From JAWVFM01 sp038237625 (GTDB lineage Bacteria; Actinomycetota; Thermoleophilia; Solirubrobacterales; 70-9): a stretch of DNA of 64,000 nucleotides. Under the pieces are notes generated by a model. It was given only the letters and a program-made list of their open reading frames with translations. It was not told the origin of the DNA and searched no databases. Shown here in pieces: positions 35,701-42,019 of this stretch; within the stretch, counting starts at the first letter, position 1, and each line of letters starts with the position of its first letter. The position numbers and the translations under genes were made by a program. The stretch covers positions 88,454 to 152,453 of the forward strand of contig JBBRYM010000006.1 in assembly GCA_038237625.1 (NCBI GenBank). The letters run 5' to 3'.

Positions 35701-36697
35701 GAGCGAAGTCTGGGACACCCTCGCTGAGATGGATGCCGACCTCCACGACGCGTACTGGCGGGAAGCGCAACCTCGCATCGTTGAACCAGAGGACGTGGAG
35801 CGTTCGGCTCGGGAGCTATTGGCTCGCGGCCGGGCATGGGTTGCAGTTGACCTGCTCGCCCTCGACGCCCACCGAAATAAGCGAGAAGAAGACGGCTCGA
35901 CCTCGGCAACTCCGGCTCTCATAATGGAGGTGCTGAACGCTGCGCGGCAAGCTGACCCTACGGCAGGCCCATCGCAGTCTCCAGGCTATGAGGTGGGGCT
36001 TCTGCTCGACTACCTAGACGCCGAAGGATGCGATAAGGAGACGCTTGCCGCCTATGAGTTCGCCTTCTTTCTCCCGCTCGAACACCACCGCCAACCCCGA
36101 GCCCTATTCGCGGCACTTGGGGACGACCCGAAGCTCTTTGTCAGCCTGGTCGAACGTGTTTACCGTGGGAAGAACCAGGCCAAGCGGCAGCTAACCGAGG
36201 ACGAGCAAGCGCTGGCGCATCACGCTTGGTGGGTCCTAGCGCACTGGCCTGAGCTACCGGGCCGGCGCGACGACGGGTCGATTGATGGCGATCACTTAAC
36301 GAAATGGGTGCGCCAAGCTCGTCTGGCTCTCGCTGAAACCGACCGGGCCGATATCGGTGACGAGCAGATCGGGCAGGTCCTTGCTTCGAGCCCACCTGGA
36401 GCCGACGGCATTTGGCCTGCCGAACCGGTGAGAGAGATCATCGAGACGATCGGAAGCACCAGCATTGAGTCCGGGATCCACGTGGGCGTGATCAACTCTC
36501 GCGGCATTACGAGCAGGGGGGCCTTCGACGGCGGGGAGCAAGAGCGTGAGCTTGCCGTTCGATATTTGGACTGGTCCAAGGTCGCCGCGGGGAACTGGCC
36601 ACGAACTTCCCGCATCCTGCGCCAGCTTGCCGAGGCCTATGAGCGGGACGCGCATCGCGAGGATGAGTGGGCTGAGCTTCGCGGCGACACGGAATAG
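32705..36697 (+). CDS. Large putative defence protein: HTH + nuclease-like domain + helical repeats
   Basis: 1330 residues. Residues 10-60 are a MerR/excisionase-type HTH (YLNVRETARRLEVHENTVRS...). Residues 100-235 look like a PD-(D/E)XK nuclease: PGWDGRADSV (Asp 129), FIELGVGARPKQKADDDYEK (Glu 148, Lys 156/158), then FVTPRRWPGG and VRVLDADDLEGWL. Residues 255-400 resemble an NTPase-like segment lacking a visible P-loop (FLAGRGDHRKALEDFV). The remaining 900 residues are alpha-helical and probably HEAT/TPR-like. The build recalls large single-gene anti-phage nucleases with sensor repeats; the N-terminal HTH is unusual. It lies alone in cargo DNA beside a tRNA-Ser scar. Defence is inferred. Confidence 0.7.
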   Translation: MDVGDAAGRYLNVRETARRLEVHENTVRSWARRGILPTAKVPGSRFHRFDVRDVERLERQRGAPVASLEDERRTIGPELVDATQLSQWATTREAQARFPELVRRLLVATPGVTNISVRAGEGVAAPGWDGRADSVGSAYLPPGPLFIELGVGARPKQKADDDYEKRRGNPLGAASEDAIFIFVTPRRWPGGNAWADARRIEASFADVRVLDADDLEGWLQATPAVHYWISEHLGRRPRDAETLDRWWSRFRAQTDPILPRDLFLAGRGDHRKALEDFVAGPANVLSLQADWRDDAIAFTAAAIEAMSTDEAKPVQSPLTVASAEVWDRVVAQPGRMLLLPLVENVDIPNALAHGHHVLVPVGRDQLVRGRTIELSRPQRLAAGQALESAGIDSDRSYHLAALARRSMPSLIRRLARDPRLAQPPWSHSPTADVLAPLALVGAWTTSEDDLAVVKEVTDAEWPLVERTLNRWRAAADRPFVRSGGEWHIASGDEALLLLRDSLTTGDLQRWAAAAKDVLLESDPTLSLEPQERPMASVKGIARRYSSTLRRGLADGIASLGSSDNAALSDGMTGPEHAHLVVRDLLRKANAEASARTWQSLADVLPLLAEAAPDVFLDAMNEDLERDEPLLAEMFQDRDQDSAMFSSSPHTGLLWALEGLCWSPNHLFQASYVLARLQEVDPGGRLANRPLESLRNVFVGWIRHTGAPLETKMRAVEQICRRVPTTGWQLLVAIWPSSHGTSSPPSSPRHRDWKPESRGVAIGDWVEYVEHLVTLAIELAGDDGERWAELATRLGPLPPRSRTQVLDAIESYAMHQPLDAEQRLGLWDAIQKEVARHRRFPEADWSMVDAPLARLQTIADRIQPEQSSRFGYLFDWRPDLPEVDDADYQAYEEKLLELRTRAVQETLNEASIDGLRDLAERSKAPGQLGWVLGMVAPEDLTSQLLAWLDSENPKLREVAASWAQRKLGAPGMTWLREALDFPEMRSQERRIILALQAPATSEVWDTLAEMDADLHDAYWREAQPRIVEPEDVERSARELLARGRAWVAVDLLALDAHRNKREEDGSTSATPALIMEVLNAARQADPTAGPSQSPGYEVGLLLDYLDAEGCDKETLAAYEFAFFLPLEHHRQPRALFAALGDDPKLFVSLVERVYRGKNQAKRQLTEDEQALAHHAWWVLAHWPELPGRRDDGSIDGDHLTKWVRQARLALAETDRADIGDEQIGQVLASSPPGADGIWPAEPVREIIETIGSTSIESGIHVGVINSRGITSRGAFDGGEQERELAVRYLDWSKVAAGNWPRTSRILRQLAEAYERDAHREDEWAELRGDTE

Positions 36698-36954
36698 ATC
36701 CGTGGGATTGTGAAGCCTCCGGGCGCTCGCCTCTCGCCTCACACAGGAGCGTGGTGTCGCCCCCCGGACGGGCTAGAGGCAGGGCCTCCTGCCACCCGGA
36801 ATGGGAATGCCGCGGGATTCATGCCCGTTCTCGCCATTCGTTCACGATGTCGCCAGCGATCTGCTGCGTGACCTGTCGACGGCGTCCAACGGCGCCCCCT
36901 CCGAACCCCGGCCCGAGCTTGTTTTTGCGGGCCAGGGTTCGAAAGAGGACAAAT
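36698..36954. other. Intergenic segment with stem-loops
   Basis: No gene. A short hairpin GGCAGG / CCTGCC near 36779-36795 and a longer one GGCCCG / CGGGCC near 36911-36933 are the only structures seen. The second could be the original terminator for a minus-strand tRNA-Ser, whose 3' end lies at 36955. Confidence 0.4.
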
Positions 36955-37020
36955 TGGCAGAGGGGGAGGGATTCGAACCCTCGTCGGACCCAAGAGGCCC
37001 GAAACGGTTTTCGAGACTGT
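36955..37020 (-). other. 3' part of tRNA-Ser(CGA) (attachment-site scar)
   Basis: On the minus strand the sequence reads, from the anticodon arm to the end: ACAGT-CTCGAAA-ACCGT (anticodon CGA at 37011-37013), the long variable arm of a tRNA-Ser, T arm GAGGG-TTCGAAT-CCCTC, acceptor strand CCCCTCT, discriminator G and an encoded CCA. The matching 5' acceptor strand (AGAGGGG) and the D arm are not found to the right, and the anticodon stem has one mismatch. It is therefore a 3' fragment, as left by an integrase that cuts in the anticodon loop. Confidence 0.8.
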
Positions 37021-37118
37021 TGCTGGCGCCGCGGCGAAACGCTTTCCTAGCAAGGGGACATTCCGCACTGAGTTGCGCCTAGGGAGGGCGTGACAGGTAG
37101 GCAACTCAGAGCGATGCT

Positions 37119-37781
37119 ATGAGAGCCCGGCGCGGGCGTGACGTGTTCGTGCTTGGGGATGAGCGGGTCCTCTCGGACACGGAGCCTGCGTCCGTCACAA
37201 CACCCAGCCAGCGGTCGACGGGCAGCGAGCGAATGTCAAGCGCCCTCAGCGATCGCGAGGGGCCCGCCGCACGCGAGTCGCAGGACGACACGACGGGCGG
37301 CTTGGCGCGCGCGGCGGCCGTACGAGGCATCTTCGAACGATGGGTGCTGTCGCGGTCGTCGCAGGCGCGCCATTTGTGGGCGCCACTGTTGGTGGCGGGC
37401 GCCTTGACCGCGTTCGTGGTCGCGCACCAATTGACACCGAGTCAGCGGAGCCCGTCGGGTGCGCGGCCGTCCGATGGGCGCGTGGCGCGTCATCTGGCGC
37501 GCCCACCGCACCCGACCCTTCCGGCCCGACGACCCGGGGATCGGCGTCGACACCCTTCGAGCGCGGCGGCTCTCCAAGCGGCGGGAGCACACGCAAAGCG
37601 AGCGCGCGATCAAGAGCAGCTCCCGACCCCAGCGCCCCAGGTACCGCCCGTCGTGGCCACACCGATTCCCTCGGTTACGGCCTCCTTCGACTCTGGCACC
37701 GGCGCAACTGAGGCGGACAACGCAAGGGCTGGCTCGCGTCCGGCTACTTCAGCGGTGGTGGCCCGGGAGTTCGGGCCGTGA
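37119..37781 (+). CDS. Single-span membrane protein with VAREFGP tail
   Basis: 220 residues: a hydrophilic N terminus of about 85 residues, one membrane helix (LWAPLLVAGALTAFVVAH), and a Pro/Ala/Arg-rich extracellular tail of about 115 residues ending VVAREFGP. The tail end and general build match the C-terminal half of the sigma factor at 24761-26140. This suggests the two were neighbours or interact, and that the cargo was inserted between them. Its stop overlaps the TcpC-like gene, so it is the first gene of the main transfer operon. Function unknown. Confidence 0.55.
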   Translation: MRARRGRDVFVLGDERVLSDTEPASVTTPSQRSTGSERMSSALSDREGPAARESQDDTTGGLARAAAVRGIFERWVLSRSSQARHLWAPLLVAGALTAFVVAHQLTPSQRSPSGARPSDGRVARHLARPPHPTLPARRPGDRRRHPSSAAALQAAGAHAKRARDQEQLPTPAPQVPPVVATPIPSVTASFDSGTGATEADNARAGSRPATSAVVAREFGP

Positions 37782-38644
37782 CGAATCGCGCCCCCCGCTT
37801 GTCGACGCTCACGCGCTCGGCGCGTCTCGAGCGCGCCAAGGCACTGGCTCCGCGCCTCCTCTTCATGGGAGCGGTCGCAATTACGTCGCTTGTCGGGCTC
37901 CGCACCCTGGCCCACCCAGTTACAACGGTGGATTCGAGAGCAACTTCTCAGACTGATTCGACGCCGTTCGAAGACTTCGCACAGGCATACGCGAGGGTTT
38001 ATCTGACGTACGACGGACAGCATCTGAGTCGGCGCGAGCGAGCGCTCCGCCCGTTCCTCCCGGGCGGCATGGATGCGGACGCTGGGCTCATTCCGCCAGC
38101 CGGGGAGAGCCAGCGGGTGGTTTTCACACGCATCGCGGGCGTTGCAGGCGGGCGTGGCGAGGAGCGGCTGGTGACCGTGGCGGCAGTGGTCGGGCGGCGC
38201 ACCGTCTATCTGGCTGTGCCCGTCGCTTCAGGCCATCGCGGAGCTCTTGAGTTGGCGGGCTACCCGGCGATCGTGGCCCCCCCGGACCGGGCCCGACCTG
38301 CCTTGCCCGTGCTCGAGGACGTGGCGGACCCGGCCGTGCGCCAGGTTGCAGCCCGCGCGGTCCGCAACTACCTCGGCGGAGCAACGCTCAACCTGCGAGC
38401 GGACCTCGCCCCCGGCGCCTCCCTGGCTCCGCTGGACGCGGCGCTTTCGGTCCGTTCGGTTGACCAAGTCGCGTGGGCCGACGCGTCTCAATCGGGTGAC
38501 GTCGCCGTGACCGTGGAGGCCGCCGACTCAAGAGGTGCGGTGTGGACGCTGACGTACGACGTCGGCCTTGAGCGCGCTCAAGGCCGGGTGGCAGTGACCT
38601 TCATTGAGACGCACGCAAACCGGTCGCTAGGAGGACCAAGATGA
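37778..38644 (+). CDS. TcpC-like (VirB8-type) conjugation protein
   Basis: 288 residues, GTG start overlapping the previous stop. One membrane helix (PRLLFMGAVAITSLVGLRTL) precedes two NTF2-like domains. The first begins EDFAQAYARVYLTYDG, followed by RRERALRPFL, as in TcpC/Orf13 proteins. TcpC is the VirB8 counterpart in Gram-positive conjugation systems and scaffolds the channel on the outer side of the membrane. Its position before the pilin-like, TcpE-like and VirB4-like genes matches other actinobacterial elements. It overlaps the next gene by 4 bases. Confidence 0.75.
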   Translation: MTNRAPRLSTLTRSARLERAKALAPRLLFMGAVAITSLVGLRTLAHPVTTVDSRATSQTDSTPFEDFAQAYARVYLTYDGQHLSRRERALRPFLPGGMDADAGLIPPAGESQRVVFTRIAGVAGGRGEERLVTVAAVVGRRTVYLAVPVASGHRGALELAGYPAIVAPPDRARPALPVLEDVADPAVRQVAARAVRNYLGGATLNLRADLAPGASLAPLDAALSVRSVDQVAWADASQSGDVAVTVEAADSRGAVWTLTYDVGLERAQGRVAVTFIETHANRSLGGPR

Positions 38645-38955
38645 GATTCCGTCTGTTCAAAGCGAGTGCTGCCGTGCTGGTGGTGGCGCTTGTAGTCCCA
38701 GCAACCGTGGCCGCTCAAAGCCTTGGCGGCGGCAAGGTAAGCCACGCCGGGCAGCGCCTGGCGGACCTGCTCGCGGGGTGGCTCGGACCGCTGCTCCTCG
38801 TCCTCGTCGGAGCTGTTGGGATCGCTGCCTTCCTTCAGCGCAACATCGCGATGGCGGTTAGCGCAGTGGTCGCGGGCTTGATCGCTGGGCTTTTCATCTT
38901 CGACCCGCACGGCGCCGAATCTGCGTTCAGAGGCATCTACCAGGCGATCTTCTGA
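38641..38955 (+). CDS. VirB2/TrbC-like small membrane protein
   Basis: 104 residues with a signal-like N terminus (AVLVVALVVPATVAAQSL) and two further helices (LLLVLVGAVGIAAFLQR and MAVSAVVAGLIAGLFIF). This layout is that of VirB2/TrbC pilins, processed to two membrane helices. In Gram-positive systems such proteins may form a surface or channel subunit. It lies in an overlapping gene chain with TcpC-like and TcpE-like genes. Confidence 0.65.
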   Translation: MRFRLFKASAAVLVVALVVPATVAAQSLGGGKVSHAGQRLADLLAGWLGPLLLVLVGAVGIAAFLQRNIAMAVSAVVAGLIAGLFIFDPHGAESAFRGIYQAIF

Positions 38956-38978
38956 GATCGACGGGTCACTGACCGCTG

Positions 38979-39608
38979 ATGGCCGCGAGGGAACCTCTGT
39001 ACGTCAGGTCCTACCGGTCGGTGCTCGATGCAGTCGAGCGACGCGTCTACCGCATCGACCGCTGGCGGCTTCCGATGCCCGGAGGAGTCGGGGTCCGGGC
39101 CGTGCTCTACGTGGTCGCCATGGCCGTTGCCGTCGCTGTCACGACGCGTCTTCCGGTGGTGGGCCCGTTGGTCGGACTCGTGCCGGCGAGCATTCGCTTC
39201 GTGGGCTTGCCCGTTCTCGCCGGGTGGGGTCTTTCGACATGGAGGATCGACGGCCGCCCGCCGCACTGCGCATTGATATCCGCGGGCCGCTATGCGTTTC
39301 GCGCGAAGACCCTCTCTGGGCTTCGGCGAGCGCCGGCCTGTGGGAGCTCCAGCCTGGTGATTGAGCGAATACAGCTGGCACCGGCCGGCGACGAGGCCAG
39401 CTACCGCCGTGGTCGGATTCGGGGTCCTGCCCGGCTCATCCTGCGTTACCCGGCGGTTCTGCAAGTGGAGCGCAGGGTGGGGCGCCGAGGCGGGCGCGGG
39501 CTCGCGGGGGCGACCAAGGTCTCGATCCGAGCGGGGGCGCCAGGACGGGCGCTGAGCCCGGGACACGAGCTCGCGGTCCCGACCGGAGGTGCGGTGATCT
39601 TCAGGTGA
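38979..39608 (+). CDS. TcpE-like conjugation membrane protein
   Basis: 209 residues. The N terminus (YRSVLDAVERRVYRIDRWRL) is followed by two membrane helices (LYVVAMAVAVAVTTRLPVVG, then IRFVGLPVLAGWGLSTW), as in the TcpE family, a small integral component of conjugation machines. The C-terminal 100 residues are soluble, basic and extend beyond the usual length. The gene overlaps the VirB4-like gene by 4 bases. ATG at 38979. Confidence 0.7.
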   Translation: MAAREPLYVRSYRSVLDAVERRVYRIDRWRLPMPGGVGVRAVLYVVAMAVAVAVTTRLPVVGPLVGLVPASIRFVGLPVLAGWGLSTWRIDGRPPHCALISAGRYAFRAKTLSGLRRAPACGSSSLVIERIQLAPAGDEASYRRGRIRGPARLILRYPAVLQVERRVGRRGGRGLAGATKVSIRAGAPGRALSPGHELAVPTGGAVIFR

Positions 39609-42019
39609 GGGCACCGCACTACTTCATTCACGGAAATCTCGTCTGGCGGACTCCAGATGACGTGTGGGCCGGCTATCGGCTGGAGGGTCAGAGCTATCCA
39701 GGGCTTTCGCTTAGCCGAAAGCTCGAACTGAAAGAGCGGGTCGAGGCGTTCGCCTACCGGGTCGAGGCTGACTTCCAGATCGTTCGCGTCGCGCGGGAAT
39801 GGAGCGCGACCGAGTACACGGAACGAGCCTTCACGACGATGGACGATCGGCATGGGCACGCTGACGCATTTCGCGAGTACCTCAGTGAGCACGAAGGCCG
39901 CCTGGCTGGTCGCGAGACAGTCCGATCAGAGACCTTCCTGTTCGTCCGACTTGTCGCGGCGGCCTCGGGGCAGTCGCTAGCGGGCCTCGGCGAGCCGTGG
40001 CGAGAGCTGAAACGGGCGATCGGACTGTCCGACGCCCGCGCAATTTCCCGCAGGCGGCTGGCCGACCTTCGGCGAGCGGAGGAGAGGGCATTCGACCGGG
40101 TGCTCGTTTCGGTGCCCTGTGATCGCGCCCGCTCGGGGGAGGTGGTTGAGCTGGTGCGCTCTGCGTACACGAGAGGCGTGGCGCGCCCACGGCTCGACGA
40201 GAACTGGCGCCCACAAGCCATCCTGATTGAGGAGGAGAGCGGCGCGACGGCCTTCGCGCCGTACGAGCATGACTTGCTGCGGCTCCACGAGAGTCGAGTC
40301 GAAATCGGGAGGCGTGCTCTCCGGATCGACACCGAGGATGGCGCCTCTCACCAAGCGCTCCTCGTGGTTGGCGCTCTGCCTGACGAGGCGCTCTTCCCCT
40401 CGGGCGAGGCGGAGCTGCTGTTCACGCCACTGGAGTGCGGAATTCCTGTCGATGCGGTGTTCAGCTGCTCCTGGGTCTCGAACGCGGCTGCCCAGAAGCT
40501 GGCGCGAAAGCGGATGGTCGACGCGGACCAGCAGGCCAAGGAGGAGGGCTACGGCGAGCATGGACCGACGGTCGCAACATCGGAGCGCGCCTACGCCGCG
40601 CGGGACCTGGAGGCTCGGCTCGGCAATTCCGATCGGCCGCCCTTTCTCCGCTCGGCGATAACGCTGGCGGTAGGCGCGGCCACGCCGGAAGCCCTCGAGG
40701 AGCGGGTCGAGCGGCTGCGGGCTGAGTTTGGCCGAATCCAACTGCACAGGCCACTCGGCGAGCAGCACCGACTGTTCCTCGCTGCGATGCCGGCCCAGCC
40801 ATTCCCTGCACGGGAGTACCTGGCGCATCTGCTGCCCGAGCAGTTCGGCGCAATGGTCCCGACGGCGGTTGCTACCGCTGGCTCCGAGATTGGGCCGTAC
40901 ATCGGCTATGCCCTGACGGGCTCTCGTTCCCCGGTCCAGCTCGACCTCGCGGAAGCGTCGAAGACCGACCGTCCCCCGACCGTGCTGTTGACCGGGTCCC
41001 TTGGGTCTGGAAAGACCGTGGCCCTGGAGCTCCTCTTGTTCCAGGCGTTCCTGCAGGGGTCCTCGCCAATCGTCGACATCGACCCGAAAGGAGACCACCG
41101 GCTCGACGCGCTCCCAGGAATTCGTGACGACCTGGAGGTGATCGAGCTCGGCCCCGATGAGCGCCATCGCGGGCTCCTCGATCCGATGCGCGTGGGAACG
41201 GACGAGCTGCGCGCCGATCTCACCTATGCCTTTCTGATCGGGATCCTCCCCGATCCGATTCCCGGCGAGTGGCGCACCAAGATCCGGGGCGCCATCGCTG
41301 CCGCAGAGCAGGCCGGCGCCCGCACGGTGGGCAGCGTGGTCGAAGCCCTGCGGGCTCTTGGAGCCAACGAAGCAGCCGAAGCGCTTGAGGTGCATTTGGA
41401 CGCCGGCCTCGCAAAGCTCGGCTACGGGGCGCCGCGCCAGAACATTCGGGAGGCGTGCTCGGCTCAGGTGGTCTCGCTGCGGATTCGCAATCTGGTTTCT
41501 GTCGGCCCTGATGTGCGTAGGTCAGAGCTCCAGGAGGACGAGCGAATCAGCAGGGCAGTTCTTCGTCTGCTCGCGGCCTACGCGCTGCGGCTTGGGGCCG
41601 CGGATGCAAGTACCCACTCGGTCGTTGCGCTGGACGAGGCCTGGGCGCTCCTGTTCGATGCACAGGGGCAGGCGTTCTTAGAGCGTCTCTCCCGACTCGG
41701 GCGGACGCTGGCCGTCACTCCGCTGCTCGCATCCCAGCTGGTAGGGGATGCGGAGGCTCTAGAACCGCTCGTCGGCACCTACATGGCGTTTGGCGTTGAG
41801 ACGGCATCTGAGGCACAACGCGCCCTCGCCCTTCTTCGGCTTGATCCCGAGGACGAGAGCCTGGTCGAGCGGCTGCTCTCGTTTCGCGCAGGCCGGTGCT
41901 TTTTGCGGGATGTCGCCGGGCGTGTGATCCCCATGCGCGTGGATCCTGGCCGACGCCTCCTGAACGCCCTTGGGACGACCCCGCTCGGCGGCAGCGGAGG
42001 GCGCCGCGGTGAGTCGTGA
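39605..42019 (+). CDS. VirB4-like conjugation ATPase
   Basis: 804 residues, GTG start. The N-terminal 420 residues are the VirB4 CagE-type domain. The C-terminal ATPase has Walker A TGSLGSGKTVAL near residue 463, VDIDPKGDHRLD, and Walker B VVALDEAWALLFD near residue 674, then FRAGRCFLRD. VirB4/TcpF/ConE ATPases power assembly and DNA transport in all type IV secretion systems. The length is normal. The next gene starts inside its last 11 bases. Confidence 0.9.
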   Translation: MRAPHYFIHGNLVWRTPDDVWAGYRLEGQSYPGLSLSRKLELKERVEAFAYRVEADFQIVRVAREWSATEYTERAFTTMDDRHGHADAFREYLSEHEGRLAGRETVRSETFLFVRLVAAASGQSLAGLGEPWRELKRAIGLSDARAISRRRLADLRRAEERAFDRVLVSVPCDRARSGEVVELVRSAYTRGVARPRLDENWRPQAILIEEESGATAFAPYEHDLLRLHESRVEIGRRALRIDTEDGASHQALLVVGALPDEALFPSGEAELLFTPLECGIPVDAVFSCSWVSNAAAQKLARKRMVDADQQAKEEGYGEHGPTVATSERAYAARDLEARLGNSDRPPFLRSAITLAVGAATPEALEERVERLRAEFGRIQLHRPLGEQHRLFLAAMPAQPFPAREYLAHLLPEQFGAMVPTAVATAGSEIGPYIGYALTGSRSPVQLDLAEASKTDRPPTVLLTGSLGSGKTVALELLLFQAFLQGSSPIVDIDPKGDHRLDALPGIRDDLEVIELGPDERHRGLLDPMRVGTDELRADLTYAFLIGILPDPIPGEWRTKIRGAIAAAEQAGARTVGSVVEALRALGANEAAEALEVHLDAGLAKLGYGAPRQNIREACSAQVVSLRIRNLVSVGPDVRRSELQEDERISRAVLRLLAAYALRLGAADASTHSVVALDEAWALLFDAQGQAFLERLSRLGRTLAVTPLLASQLVGDAEALEPLVGTYMAFGVETASEAQRALALLRLDPEDESLVERLLSFRAGRCFLRDVAGRVIPMRVDPGRRLLNALGTTPLGGSGGRRGES

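Noticed and set aside
39977..41395. 472-residue minus-strand open frame opposite the VirB4-like gene
   Set aside because: Antisense shadow of a gene with clear Walker motifs.
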